Positions 50,470 to 59,181 of a DNA stretch of 64,000 nucleotides are shown one piece after another (position 1 is the stretch's first letter; every line of letters begins with the position of its first letter). The DNA is from Pyrinomonadaceae bacterium (GTDB lineage Bacteria > Acidobacteriota > Blastocatellia > Pyrinomonadales > Pyrinomonadaceae), in contig DASUNM010000021.1 of the NCBI GenBank assembly GCA_036277115.1, forward strand, positions 1 to 64,000, in the 5' to 3' direction. The notes beneath the pieces were generated by a model. The model was not told the origin of the DNA. It searched no databases and saw only the letters and a list, made by a program, of their open reading frames with translations. A program made the translations under genes and the position numbers.

Positions 50470-51264
50470 ATGAAAAAGCTTAACTGGCCGCTTTGGGCGG
50501 GATTTTTACTGACGTTGTTTGCGTTTCTTAGCTATACCTTCCTGTTCATTGAGTGGCCAATTACGCGGGATTTTCCGTGGGTCAATTTGATCCTGTTCGC
50601 AGTTGCGCTGGTGCTTTTAGTCCTTGGACTGCGCCGGGCTTTCAAACCTGACAAGAGAATCGTCTCAAAAATTTTCAGCACTTTGGCCGGAGCGCTAGGA
50701 CTACTACTGATCGCGGGGTTTCTGTTCTTGTACTTCGTCCAGGGCAGGCGTCTGCCGGCCTCGGCCGCAGCGCCACAGGTCGGACAAAAGGCGCCCGACT
50801 TCATTCTCACTGATCCGAACACACAGCCGACCACGCTGGCTCAATTGTTGTCTCAGCCGATTAATAACAAACCACCAAAAGGCGTCCTGCTAATTTTTTA
50901 CCGGGGCTATTGGTGAGGGATATGTCACTCCGAGTTACGGAGCATCCAAAAGAATCTCAGTAAGTTTAACGAAGCCGGAATCCGTCCCGTCGCGATCAGT
51001 ATTGATGCGCCCGAGATAAATCGCGACTACATGCTGCAAAAAGCCGGATACACTTTTACGTTTCTCTCGGATCCTAAACTCGAGACGATCCGCCGCTATG
51101 ATCTGGTCCACGAGGGTCAGGGAGAAAACGGCGCAGGCGTCGCGCGTCCGGCAGAGTTCCTAATCGATGCGTCCGGAACAGTTCGCTGGCGAATGGTGAC
51201 AGAGAATCTTTTTGTGCGGGCGCGGCCGGAAGAGGTCCTCGAAGCGGCGAAGGCTTTGCAGTAA
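50470..51264 (+). CDS. Probable selenoprotein: membrane-anchored AhpC/TSA thioredoxin-like protein with in-frame UGA (Sec149)
   Basis: The ATG at 50470 opens 148 codons to a TGA at 50914-50916. The same frame then continues without a break for 116 codons to TAA at 51262-51264. Three hydrophobic helices (about 8-28, 37-53, 69-90) precede an AhpC/TSA-like fold: APDFILTDPNTQPTTL, LIFYRGYW, then U149-G-I-C152, HSELRSIQKNLSKFNEAGI, RPVAISIDAPEINRDYML, ARPAEFLIDASGTVRW. Family members carry Cys at the TGA position (FYRGxWCPxCxxEL), so UGA as selenocysteine makes a UxxC redox site. A SECIS-like hairpin lies just downstream. A nonsense mutation of Cys is the alternative. No sel genes are in the window. 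Confidence 0.82.
50917..50947 (+). promoter_or_regulatory. Candidate bacterial SECIS element
   Basis: Directly after the TGA, GGAT (50918-50921) pairs with ATCC (50944-50947). An upper stem CTCCG (50928-50932) / CGGAG (50938-50942) closes the 5-base loop AGTTA. The loop carries G then U at its second and third positions, and starts 16 bases after the TGA. Bacterial SECIS rules ask for a loop G/GU and 16-37 bases spacing, so it fits. Confidence 0.6.
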
Positions 51265-52704
51265 CTAGTCGGCGCTTCCAGACTTGGCAGCGGCGACTTC
51301 CTTTGCGGGAACTGTCTGAGCCAAGCCCGCGGCGGTGGCGCGTTCCTGCTTCACGTACTTATCCAATCCGAATCCTAAAAAGATCGTCGCCGCGATGATC
51401 GCGCTCGAGAAGAAGTAAGGCGACGAAACTCCCAGGGAATCAAACGCCCAGCCGTAAAAGAGCGGCGCGATGATGCGGGCGACCCCGCCGTAAGTCTGCT
51501 GCATGCCCATGTACAGCCCGCGCTCGCGTTGATTAATGACGCGGGAGAGCAGCGCGGTGACGCAGGGGAAGGTGAAGGCAGTGCCAAGCGGAATCAACGC
51601 GGTCGCAATCGCCAGCATCCCGAGATTCTGCGAGAGGGGCATTCCAACGACACCGGCCGCGAGCAAGATCAGACCGAGCCGGGATAACTTTGCTTCACCC
51701 AGCCAGTCAACCATGCGTCCCAGCAAAAGTACGCGCGCAAAGACCGAGATTGCGCCCGTGTACATGAAGAAGTAACCGATCGTTTGCTCGGTTACCTGAA
51801 AACGCGCGTTAAGAAACAATGCGAGGACTGAGAAGCTTCCCTGAAACGCGCCAATACTGATGGCGTAGATCAGAATCAACCGTGACGAGGGTTCGCTCGG
51901 CTGGGCCAGGATGCTCCAGGCCGCTTCACGTGACTTCCGCGGCGCGACATCCGATGAACTTTGCACCGTCGCTTCGCGGGATTCTGTAAGATAACGCCAC
52001 GCGAAAATCATGTTCAGCCCGCACAGCGCCGCGGCCAGGATGCCCGGCATCGCGGGGCCCATCTGCAGCGTCGCCGCTCCGGGCATCAAATCTCGCTGGC
52101 CCAACGTAATCGCAAACGATCCCAACACCGGGCCTAATGCCACACCCAGATTTGTCGTGGCGGACAACCAACCCAGCGCGCGCGTCCGGTCCTTTGGATC
52201 TGTCGAGTCCGCCACGTAAGCCTGAATCACGCCGACTGTTCCACCGCCGGCGCCCTGAACGAGGCGCGAAAGGAACAGGACCCAAAGCGAGGTCGCAAAG
52301 CCAAAGACCAGATACGAGATCCCGGCCGCGCCAATCGCGATTAGCAAGGTCGGCCGCCGTCCGACGCGGTCAGAAAATCTTCCCCACATCGGCGCACTGA
52401 GAAGCTGCGCCACGGTGAACGCGGCAACGATGATTCCGGAAATTGTGCCGATGCCGAGATTGAATCCGAGCACATCGATGCCGTTGCCGCCCAGACTCTT
52501 TACATAAAAAGGCAGCAGCGGAATGATCATCAGCAGTCCGACCATATCGACGAACGCCGTGATCATCAGCGTGAACAGCTTTGCGGGAATCTTTCTTACT
52601 TCGCGGTAGAAGACGTAGAGCAACGCCACCGCGATCGCCCCCAACAGCACGCGCACATACGGGGATTGAAAAGACTGGGCGAGATTGGACTGTAGGAAGA
52701 GCAT
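51265..52704 (-). CDS. MFS transporter (TetA-like efflux family)
   Basis: This 479-residue membrane protein has about 12 helices with an extra N-terminal segment (YVRVLLGAIAVALLYVFYRE). MFS motif A is GRFSDRVGRRP. It also has LSRLVQGAGGGTVGVIQAYV and GPVLGSFAI, typical of the TCR/TetA and multidrug group (H+ antiport). Many members export drugs; the substrate is unknown. Its stop directly abuts the stop of the selenoprotein gene. Confidence 0.93.
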   Translation of the reverse strand: MLFLQSNLAQSFQSPYVRVLLGAIAVALLYVFYREVRKIPAKLFTLMITAFVDMVGLLMIIPLLPFYVKSLGGNGIDVLGFNLGIGTISGIIVAAFTVAQLLSAPMWGRFSDRVGRRPTLLIAIGAAGISYLVFGFATSLWVLFLSRLVQGAGGGTVGVIQAYVADSTDPKDRTRALGWLSATTNLGVALGPVLGSFAITLGQRDLMPGAATLQMGPAMPGILAAALCGLNMIFAWRYLTESREATVQSSSDVAPRKSREAAWSILAQPSEPSSRLILIYAISIGAFQGSFSVLALFLNARFQVTEQTIGYFFMYTGAISVFARVLLLGRMVDWLGEAKLSRLGLILLAAGVVGMPLSQNLGMLAIATALIPLGTAFTFPCVTALLSRVINQRERGLYMGMQQTYGGVARIIAPLFYGWAFDSLGVSSPYFFSSAIIAATIFLGFGLDKYVKQERATAAGLAQTVPAKEVAAAKSGSAD

Positions 52705-52716
52705 CTCAGATGGAAT

Positions 52717-52746
52717 CCGCAGATTACGCAGATTACACAGATTAAA
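52717..52746. repeat. CGCAGATTA tandem repeat
   Basis: CCGCAGATTA, CGCAGATTA and CACAGATTA follow one another directly upstream of the MFS gene, in units of 9-10 bp. Confidence 0.7.
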
Positions 52747-52937
52747 GAAAACTGAAAAGCCCTAAGCCTATGCGACAAAGACGCTTCCAGGTCGCCAGGC
52801 CGACTTCTCGTTTTAATCACCGTAATCGTGAGATCGGAGGATTGGTCTTCACAACTCTTGACATCTTTTTACTTGACCTTGACACGCCGGTGCCCCCTGC
52901 GTCTTATACTGACCGCGATTTGGTCAGAGGTCCCGAT

Positions 52938-54638
52938 ATGAAGAAACGAAAATTCCTGGGCGGCTTCAATCGCTTTCGGTTGATCCTGACGCTCGGCATT
53001 GCCGTGCTTTTGCCGGCGGCCGCTCTTATCGTCGTCAACTTCTATCAATTGCAAACATTCAAGCGCGCCAAAGTACTCGAGGCGGCTATCCACCGCGACT
53101 TTAGCGAGTACCTCGCGATTTCAGAAAAGACGATCGTCAAGAAGTTCATGCCAGTGATCGAAGATGCGCGCAACAGCTTTCCGCCTCCGTCCCTCAATGT
53201 CCAGGAGAAAGAGAAGGCGCTGGATGAGCTGTTGAAGAAAAATCCGCATCTCGTGCACGCGATGATGTATGACGAGAAAGGAATGATTTCTCGTTCGCAG
53301 CCGTCGCAAGCTTCAGACGAATATGTGCGCAAAGAGCGCGAACATCTTGCCGACGTGCTTAAGGGTTGGTTCGGGATGGAAGGGCGGCAGATGGTCGAGA
53401 GTTTGCACAAGAAATCGCGACCATTCGCCTTTTATAACGAACCTACCAAACGCCCTGAAGGTCAAATGCATCTCCTGGCTACGTATTTTACCAATCCTAA
53501 TGTGCCCAGGGACCGCGTTTCGTTCGGCTGCGTTTCGGTCGACCCCCGCTATCTCAAGAACACTTTCTTTCCCGGAATGCTGAAAGAGATTGTAGATGCG
53601 AGATCCAGCGATCAGAGCGGCAATCAGGTCGCGATGATGATCTATTTCACTGACTACGAAGGCAAGGGCGAGCTGAAACCGATAACGATGACGGCCGGAT
53701 GGGGAGAGGGGAAGCCGGAAGCCTCACGAAGATTCGATGCGGTGTTCGGCGGGCTGTCGATGGGGATCAAGTTTCAGGGCACAAGCATTAACCAGCTCGG
53801 CGCCACCTGGATGCGGCGTAATTTCATCATCCTCGGAATACTTGCCGGGTTGATTGTGATCGGACTCATCCTCACCAAACGCGTCGTGAGCAAAGAGATG
53901 GCGCTGGCAAAGCTTAAGTCGGATTTTGTCTCGAACGTTTCGCATGAGCTGCGCACGCCGCTCGCTTTGATTCGCTTGTACGCAGAAACACTTGAGCTGG
54001 GCCGGATCACGACCAAGGAAAAGAAACAGGAGTACTACCGGATCGTCCGCAAAGAGAGTGAGCGGCTGACCGGACTCATCAACAACATTCTGGATTTCTC
54101 GCGCATTGAAGCCGGCGCCAAGGAATACGAATTTCGCGAGACTGACATCGCCGATCTCGTGCGCAACACGCTCGATTCGTATCGGTATCAAATCGAACAG
54201 CAGGGCTTTACGTTGAAAGAGGAAATCGACGAAACCCTGCCGGCCGTCTACGTCGATCGCGAGGCGATGGCGCGTGCGCTCTTGAATCTGGTGAATAACG
54301 CACTGAAGTATTCGCCGGAAGAGAAGTTTCTCGGCGTCAGACTCTATCGCGAGAACGGCGCCGTAAAGTTGGAGGTCGAGGATCGCGGCATCGGCATCAC
54401 GCGCCGCGAGCAGACAAAGATTTTCGAAAAGTTCTATCGCACCGGCGACCCGCTCGTGCACAACACAAAAGGAAGCGGCCTCGGCCTGTCGCTGGTGCGG
54501 CACATCACCAATGCGCACGGCGGCAACGTTACGGTCGAGAGCACGCCGGGCAAGGGAAGTAAGTTCATTCTGTCGCTGCCGTTGAACGGAAGACATAAGA
54601 TCGACCGTCACGGAGGGCGCAGTAACGGTAATTCTTGA
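52938..54638 (+). CDS. Membrane sensor histidine kinase
   Basis: From the ATG at 52938 (GAGG upstream) this is 566 residues; the frame is open upstream to 52770 but that part lacks features. TM1 (LILTLGIAVLLPAAALIVVN), a large extracytoplasmic sensor (about 40-290), TM2 (FIILGILAGLIVIGLIL), HisKA with His in SNVSHELRTPLALI, HATPase (NLVNNALKYSP, EDRGIGI, TKGSGLGLSLVRHI). The next gene, an OmpR-type regulator, begins 9 bases on, forming a two-component system. The signal is unknown. Confidence 0.94.
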   Translation: MKKRKFLGGFNRFRLILTLGIAVLLPAAALIVVNFYQLQTFKRAKVLEAAIHRDFSEYLAISEKTIVKKFMPVIEDARNSFPPPSLNVQEKEKALDELLKKNPHLVHAMMYDEKGMISRSQPSQASDEYVRKEREHLADVLKGWFGMEGRQMVESLHKKSRPFAFYNEPTKRPEGQMHLLATYFTNPNVPRDRVSFGCVSVDPRYLKNTFFPGMLKEIVDARSSDQSGNQVAMMIYFTDYEGKGELKPITMTAGWGEGKPEASRRFDAVFGGLSMGIKFQGTSINQLGATWMRRNFIILGILAGLIVIGLILTKRVVSKEMALAKLKSDFVSNVSHELRTPLALIRLYAETLELGRITTKEKKQEYYRIVRKESERLTGLINNILDFSRIEAGAKEYEFRETDIADLVRNTLDSYRYQIEQQGFTLKEEIDETLPAVYVDREAMARALLNLVNNALKYSPEEKFLGVRLYRENGAVKLEVEDRGIGITRREQTKIFEKFYRTGDPLVHNTKGSGLGLSLVRHITNAHGGNVTVESTPGKGSKFILSLPLNGRHKIDRHGGRSNGNS

Positions 54639-54647
54639 GGAGCCAAC

Positions 54648-55400
54648 ATGAGCAGCAAAGTGAAATCTAACGGACACGCAAATGGCGACACCGCCGTCGT
54701 CGAAGTACTGAACGGCAAGAAGACGCGCATTTTGATTGTCGAAGACGAACCGGCAATGGTCGCCGGTCTGCGCGACAACTTTGAATATGAAGGCTACGAG
54801 GTCATCAGCGCGAGCGATGGCGTGGAAGGGCTTGAGCGCGCGCTGGCTGACGAACCCGACCTGATTGTGCTCGACGTGATGATGCCGCGCATGAGCGGGC
54901 TGGACGTGTGCAAGCAGCTCAAAGCGAAGAAACCATCTTTGCCAATCATCATGCTGACGGCGCGCGGTCAGGAAGTCGATAAAGTCGTCGGCCTGGAACT
55001 GGGCGCAGATGATTACGTGACGAAGCCGTTTTCGATTCGCGAGCTGATGGCGCGCGTCAAAGCCGTCTTACGTCGCGCCTCACCGCACTCACCCGAACCC
55101 GAGATATATAAATTCAGCGACGTCGAAGTGAATGTGCGGCGCAACGAAGTAATGCGAAACGGGTCGCGTGTGGAGCTTTCGGCGAAGGAGTTTGCGTTGC
55201 TCGCATACTTCGTCGCGCATCCGGCGGAAACGTTGAGTCGCGATCGGCTGCTGGACGCGGTTTGGGGTTACGAGAATTATCCGAACACGCGCACCGTGGA
55301 CACACACATCGTGCACCTGCGGCAGAAGTTGGAACCGAATCCGGAAGAGCCGCGTTTCATTCTTACCGTGCACGGAACTGGTTATAAGTTCGTTGGTTGA
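54648..55400 (+). CDS. OmpR/PhoB-family response regulator
   Basis: This 250-residue regulator has a 25-residue Asn/Gly-rich lead, a receiver domain (ILIVEDEPAMVAGLRDN; phospho-Asp in LIVLDVMMPRMSG; Lys in ADDYVTKPFSIRE) and a winged-helix domain (VELSAKEFALLAYFVAHPAE, TVDTHIVHLRQKLEPNPEEP, FILTVHGTGYKFVG). GAGGAGCC precedes the ATG. It is the partner of the kinase just upstream; the PP2C gene follows after a repeat. Confidence 0.96.
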   Translation: MSSKVKSNGHANGDTAVVEVLNGKKTRILIVEDEPAMVAGLRDNFEYEGYEVISASDGVEGLERALADEPDLIVLDVMMPRMSGLDVCKQLKAKKPSLPIIMLTARGQEVDKVVGLELGADDYVTKPFSIRELMARVKAVLRRASPHSPEPEIYKFSDVEVNVRRNEVMRNGSRVELSAKEFALLAYFVAHPAETLSRDRLLDAVWGYENYPNTRTVDTHIVHLRQKLEPNPEEPRFILTVHGTGYKFVG

Positions 55401-55408
55401 TACAAGAA

Positions 55409-55500
55409 GTCAGAACCGCCTGCGGTAGCGGGCGGTTGAAGTGCAGGTAGAGTATCCAACATTCAAAGATAAACCACCCGCTACCGCAGGTGGTTCTGAC
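55409..55500. repeat. GTCAGAACC..GCGGTAGCGG foldback repeat, copy 1
   Basis: Terminal inverted repeats about 29 bp long (starting GTCAGAACCGCCTGCGG; ending GGTGGTTCTGAC) enclose ~35 bases. It starts 9 bases after the regulator stop and ends 16 bases before the PP2C start. A second copy is at 59082-59176. Confidence 0.88.
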
Positions 55501-55515
55501 AAAGCCGGAGCTTTC

Positions 55516-56379
55516 ATGACGCGCTCTCTCAACAATCGCTTAGCTGCCAAACCCGCTCTCGAAGTCCGCACGTACGCGCCGCGCCGAACAGCTTCCCGGA
55601 AGCCGGGCCGGCAGGAACTCGAGTCGAAACTGGCAGAATTGCAGCGAGACTACGCTGAACTGCACACATCGATCTTCGAAGCGGCGCAGGTGCACCGGCG
55701 GCTGTGTGCGCCGCGTCTGGTCCGCTTCGGTGACTTTGAGATCGCAAGCGAGATTTTCGCGGTGCGCCAACTGCCCGGTGATTTCTTCACCGTCGAGCAA
55801 TCAGCGAATGACATCGTGATGGCATTAGGTGACGTTTGCGGTAAAGGCCTCGCCGCCGGCATGTGGACGCCGCACCTGGTCGGCCTGGTGCGCGCGCACA
55901 CCACGCCGGTAGCGGCGCCCCATTCGATCGTTGCGGATGTGAACCGCGACGCGTGTCGCACGGCGCCGCTCGGCCCGCTCGCCAGCCTGTTTCTGGCGCG
56001 ACTCGATCCGTTCACGGGCCTGCTCAGCTATTGCAGTGCCGGACATCCGCCGGTAATGCTCCTGCGCGCGAATGGAGAACTCGAGTTGTTGACGGAAGGT
56101 GGGATGTTGCTCGGCGCGCTGGGCGATGCGGAGTATGAATGCGGCTCGTGCGTCCTCGGCAAAGGCGACACGTTGCTAATCTATTCCGACGGCATCACGG
56201 AATCACGGAACAGCACCGCGGAAGAGTTCGGTAACGCTCGTCTGGAAAAGCACCTGCGCGACTCGCAAGCCAGTTCGGCTGACGCTGCTCTGTTTTCAGT
56301 CCTGGGCGCGGTACAGGATTTCGCGGCGACGCGTTCACTCGCCGATGACGTGTCGCTCGCGATCATCCGACGAAATTGA
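55516..56379 (+). CDS. SpoIIE-like PP2C protein phosphatase
   Basis: From the ATG at 55516 this is 287 residues; a GTG at 55441 would lie inside the repeat. A basic lead and coiled segment (about 38-65) precede a SpoIIE/PP2C domain: GDFFTVEQSANDIVMALGDV, GKGLAAGMWTPHLVGLVR, SAGHPPVMLLRANGELE and LLIYSDGITESRN, LADDVSLAIIRR. The Mn/Mg-binding Asp residues (GD, DG, DD) are present. These phosphatases dephosphorylate STAS proteins in partner-switching; the STAS protein at 4644 lacks the phospho-Ser, so it is an unlikely target. Confidence 0.9.
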   Translation: MTRSLNNRLAAKPALEVRTYAPRRTASRKPGRQELESKLAELQRDYAELHTSIFEAAQVHRRLCAPRLVRFGDFEIASEIFAVRQLPGDFFTVEQSANDIVMALGDVCGKGLAAGMWTPHLVGLVRAHTTPVAAPHSIVADVNRDACRTAPLGPLASLFLARLDPFTGLLSYCSAGHPPVMLLRANGELELLTEGGMLLGALGDAEYECGSCVLGKGDTLLIYSDGITESRNSTAEEFGNARLEKHLRDSQASSADAALFSVLGAVQDFAATRSLADDVSLAIIRRN

Positions 56380-56387
56380 GGTCTTGG

Positions 56388-56434
56388 ATACGCACGTATC
56401 CGGCGTGCAGCATGCACGAGATATGCGTACCGGC
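56388..56434. repeat. ACGCACG-CCGGCGTGC repeat related to the pyrD/pyrF hairpins
   Basis: ATACGCACGTATCCGGCGTG then CAGCATGCACGAGATATGCG shares the CCGGCGTGC-GCATGC order with the complement of 39594-39628. It sits just after the hydrolase stop of the opposite strand. Confidence 0.55.
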
Positions 56435-56437
56435 GGA

Positions 56438-57373
56438 CTACTTCTTCAGCAGCCCATTTTTGTCCAGCCACGCAATCACAGCGGCGTTGAACTCCCTGGG
56501 CTTTTCCATCATCAGGAAATGTCCGACTCCGTCCCACAATTGGAAATCCATTTTCGGGGCGATGCCGCGGAATGATTCCTCGACGTTCGGCGGGTAGAAC
56601 GGATTTTTAGCCATGATCGCCAGCACCTGCAGATTGATTTTGTCTTCACCCCAAATCCCCGAATCAACCATGCCTTCAAACGCGCCCACCAGCACATGCT
56701 GCGGAGTGTTTGCCGTTGAGGCTTTGATTCGCTGCTGAGCCTCAGCCGACAGTCCGCCGCCAAACATCATTCCAAACATCTGATCGATAGAGGCGCTGTA
56801 GTTTGGGCCGCGCAGGTTTGCGATCAACTGATCGATCATCGCCGGGTTGCCGAAAGGCCTCAGCGATCCGTCAACAATGATAATTCCGAGCGTATTCTGC
56901 GGAAACTTGCGATAAAACTGACGCGCGACCGGCGTCCCCATGCTATGTCCCACGAGCACGGCGCGCTTTACTTTCGCGTGGAGCATCACGGCCGCCACCG
57001 CCCGCGCGAAATGATCCATCGAATAAACGAATGGCTTCCTCGGCCGATCCTTTGGCACCGGGTCCTTTGAGAACTGAGGTTTGTCGCTCTGGCCGTGCCC
57101 CGGAAGGTCGAGCGCAATCACGCGGTAGTGCTTCGCGAATTCCGGAATCTGATCGCGCCACGCGGCGTCGATGCTTTGCGTCCATCCATGAATCAGCACC
57201 AGCGCATCGTCACCCTTACCGTAACTCACGTAATGAACGCGCGCGTCATCGAGTTTTGCGAAACGGGACTCAGGTTGCAGATTCTTTGGTTGGGCCGATG
57301 CTGTCTGCGTAAACGTAGCCGCGGCCAGCAGCACAGCGGTGGAAAGCAAAAACAGCCGATGTCGAATGTTCAT
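56438..57373 (-). CDS. Exported alpha/beta hydrolase
   Basis: From the ATG at 57373 (GGAGAAAGAC upstream) this is 311 residues. A signal peptide (FLLSTAVLLAAATFTQTASA) is followed by the fold: LVLIHGWTQSIDAAWRDQI (oxyanion), ALDLPGHGQSDKP, nucleophile S144 in GHSMG, and His in DGVGHFLMMEKP. The class is general esterase or peptidase; the substrate is unknown. Such proteins in the periplasm hydrolyse esters, lactones or peptides. It stands alone. Confidence 0.92.
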   Translation of the reverse strand: MNIRHRLFLLSTAVLLAAATFTQTASAQPKNLQPESRFAKLDDARVHYVSYGKGDDALVLIHGWTQSIDAAWRDQIPEFAKHYRVIALDLPGHGQSDKPQFSKDPVPKDRPRKPFVYSMDHFARAVAAVMLHAKVKRAVLVGHSMGTPVARQFYRKFPQNTLGIIIVDGSLRPFGNPAMIDQLIANLRGPNYSASIDQMFGMMFGGGLSAEAQQRIKASTANTPQHVLVGAFEGMVDSGIWGEDKINLQVLAIMAKNPFYPPNVEESFRGIAPKMDFQLWDGVGHFLMMEKPREFNAAVIAWLDKNGLLKK

Positions 57374-57455
57374 AGTCTTTCTCCTCGATGCGACGGTTGG
57401 TTTGGGAGCCATATTTTACGCCGAAGAGTGAGTGAGGGCGAAACAATAAACCGGG

Positions 57456-58268
57456 TCACCAACGCAGCGACAGACAGCTCAAGCCGCCATCCATCTTCTG
57501 AAACTCGCTCATGTCGAGCGCCAGAGTTTTAAGCCCTCGTGTCCGCAGCTGCTCTGCAAACTGTGCGTGTCCCGACGCGACCAAAACGTAATCGTTTACC
57601 GTGATGCAGTTCGCGGCATACTCCTCGCCGCGCGGCACGACCACAAGATCAAAGTCCTCGAACTCTTTCCGCTCGGCAAGTGTTTCCGTGACGACCAGTT
57701 GATTACTGTCGAGATAAGCCAGGCCACTCTTCAGATGCAGCAGCGAATCGTGGGTGCGTATATCGACAAATCCGGCCGTGTAGCCGTGCGCGGTGACAAA
57801 CTGGGCCAGTTGCTCTGCGCCCGCTTCGTTGGTTCGTTCCGATAGGCCGATGAAGTAGTGTTCCCCCGCTTCACAAACGTCCCCGCCGTCCAAAGTACCC
57901 GGCGGTTGAATCTGCTGGATGGCGAACTCCGGCGCCATTTGCTCCAGAGCGGCGCGCATACTCTCGACCTCACCCATACGACTGGCGGCACCCGGCCGCG
58001 TCAGGACCACGCGCGTCGGGACTGGATCGCGGGCACACTGGAATGCAAATTCCGGAATGACGACCGCCGCATCTTCAACAAAGCACGAATCCGGGAAATT
58101 CGGGTCCGCGTCCAGCCGAGTCACTGTCAATCCGCACCGCTCCAATGCCGCGCAATACGCCTCGTGTTGTGTGAGCGCGCGTTGGTAATCCGGCGGGCCC
58201 AATCCCGCCGTCGTCAAACCTTCGGCAAAGTTCGGAGCCGGCGGGCGCACGATGGCTCTGGCAAACAT
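57456..58268 (-). CDS. Dimethylarginine dimethylaminohydrolase-like guanidino hydrolase
   Basis: From the ATG at 58268 this is 270 residues, the usual DDAH length. The frame is open to 58403 but begins inside repeats. The fold is pentein: MFARAIVRPPAPNFAEGL, SCFVEDAAVVIPEF, PGTLDGGDVCEAG, H178 in HLKSG and C265 in GGLSCLSLR. These are the His and Cys of the guanidine-hydrolysing site. DDAH converts methylated arginine to citrulline; bacterial members may instead act on arginine or other guanidines. It is convergent in orientation with nothing close; the GAF gene diverges. Confidence 0.92.
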   Translation of the reverse strand: MFARAIVRPPAPNFAEGLTTAGLGPPDYQRALTQHEAYCAALERCGLTVTRLDADPNFPDSCFVEDAAVVIPEFAFQCARDPVPTRVVLTRPGAASRMGEVESMRAALEQMAPEFAIQQIQPPGTLDGGDVCEAGEHYFIGLSERTNEAGAEQLAQFVTAHGYTAGFVDIRTHDSLLHLKSGLAYLDSNQLVVTETLAERKEFEDFDLVVVPRGEEYAANCITVNDYVLVASGHAQFAEQLRTRGLKTLALDMSEFQKMDGGLSCLSLRW

Positions 58269-58320
58269 TGCGCGATGGTAACGCCGCATTCTCAGGCGTA
58301 CAATGTCGCCCAGCTGAAAG

Positions 58321-58444
58321 TAGTGTCGTATTTCGTTCTTTGCGTCCTTTGCGACTTTGCGTCTTTGCGTGAAATAGCCCTTGTGACAAAGTGTACGGTT
58401 CACGCAAAGGCGCTAAGACGCAAAGACACGCAAAGTAAGACACT
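58321..58444. repeat. TTTGCGTC tandem repeats forming a long inverted repeat
   Basis: The left half repeats TTTGCGTC-like units of 8-10 bp (58336-58370). The right half repeats the complement (GACGCAAAG, 58410-58435). The ends TAGTGTC and GACACTA also pair. The whole 124 bases may fold as one hairpin between divergent genes. Confidence 0.75.
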
Positions 58445-58477
58445 ACCCGCCGAACGGACCTGTAGGAGACTTAACTG

Positions 58478-59077
58478 ATGCCGGATTTTAGTAAATCGGA
58501 AGCGAAGACTGAGCAGCTGGTGATCCCTGAAGCGCTGCGCGAGAAACTCGGTGGCGGCGCCGTTACGGATGAAGGCGCCCTGCGCGACGGTGAGACGAAG
58601 ATAGAGGAAATGATCGCCGCGAACGTGCCGCTCAGAGACATCCTTTCGACGCTCGTCCAGATGATCGAAGCTCAATCACCCGAGATGATTTGCTCGGTCC
58701 TGCTACTCAGTCCTGATGGTAATCACATCCTGCATGGTGCTGCGCCCAGTCTTCCCGATCATTACGTTAAAGCCGTCGATGGTGCCCCGATTGGTCCCAA
58801 GCATGGTTCTTGCGGGACGGCGATGTATCGCGGCGAGCGTGTCGTGGTCACCGACATCCGTACCGATCCGCTCTGGGACGATTTTCGCGAACTAACGGAA
58901 GGCACCGTCCTGCGCGCGTGCTGGTCGACGCCAATCCTGTCGCGGCGGGGGAAAGTGCTCGGCTCGTTCGCGATGTATTACACCGAGCCGCAGGCGCCGA
59001 GCGGCGAAGAAGCGCAACTGACTGAAGTGGCGACCCGTCTGGCCGCGAAAGCGATTGAGAATCAGGCCGCCCGATGA
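58478..59077 (+). CDS. GAF-domain protein
   Basis: This 199-residue cytosolic protein has a GAF domain from about residue 45 (PLRDILSTLVQMIEAQSPEM) to 195. It has GSCGTAMYRGERVVVTDI, DFRELTEGTVLRACWSTPIL and GKVLGSFAMYYTEPQAPS, typical of free-standing GAFs that bind small ligands or redox/methionine sulfoxide-type substrates. The 'GSCGTA' Cys and Cys in 'RACWSTP' match the pattern used by GAF sensors. Without an output domain it could be a sensor or an enzyme. Confidence 0.88.
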   Translation: MPDFSKSEAKTEQLVIPEALREKLGGGAVTDEGALRDGETKIEEMIAANVPLRDILSTLVQMIEAQSPEMICSVLLLSPDGNHILHGAAPSLPDHYVKAVDGAPIGPKHGSCGTAMYRGERVVVTDIRTDPLWDDFRELTEGTVLRACWSTPILSRRGKVLGSFAMYYTEPQAPSGEEAQLTEVATRLAAKAIENQAAR

Positions 59078-59081
59078 GCCG

Positions 59082-59176
59082 GTCAGAACCACCTGCGGTA
59101 GCCGGTGGTTGATCTGCAAGGCTGGCGCTCCTTAAATCTCAAAGTTCAACCACCCGCTACCGCAGGTGATTCTGAC
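59082..59176. repeat. GTCAGAACC..GCGGTAGCGG foldback repeat, copy 2
   Basis: Arms start GTCAGAACCACCTGCGG and end AGGTGATTCTGAC, like 55409-55500, with a different ~35-base loop. It fills the entire gap between the GAF gene (stop 5 bases before) and the oxidoreductase (start 6 bases after). Confidence 0.88.
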
Positions 59177-59181
59177 AAGAT

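Noticed and set aside
50470..50916. Separate membrane protein ending at TGA, plus a separate small ORF at 51031-51264
   Set aside because: Both are in the same frame with only one TGA between them, and the missing part contains the expected UGIC-HSELRSIQ active site; they are one gene.
53724..54677. 317-codon minus-strand frame opposite the histidine kinase
   Set aside because: Lies fully over kinase domains with intact motifs on the plus strand; product has no recognisable fold.
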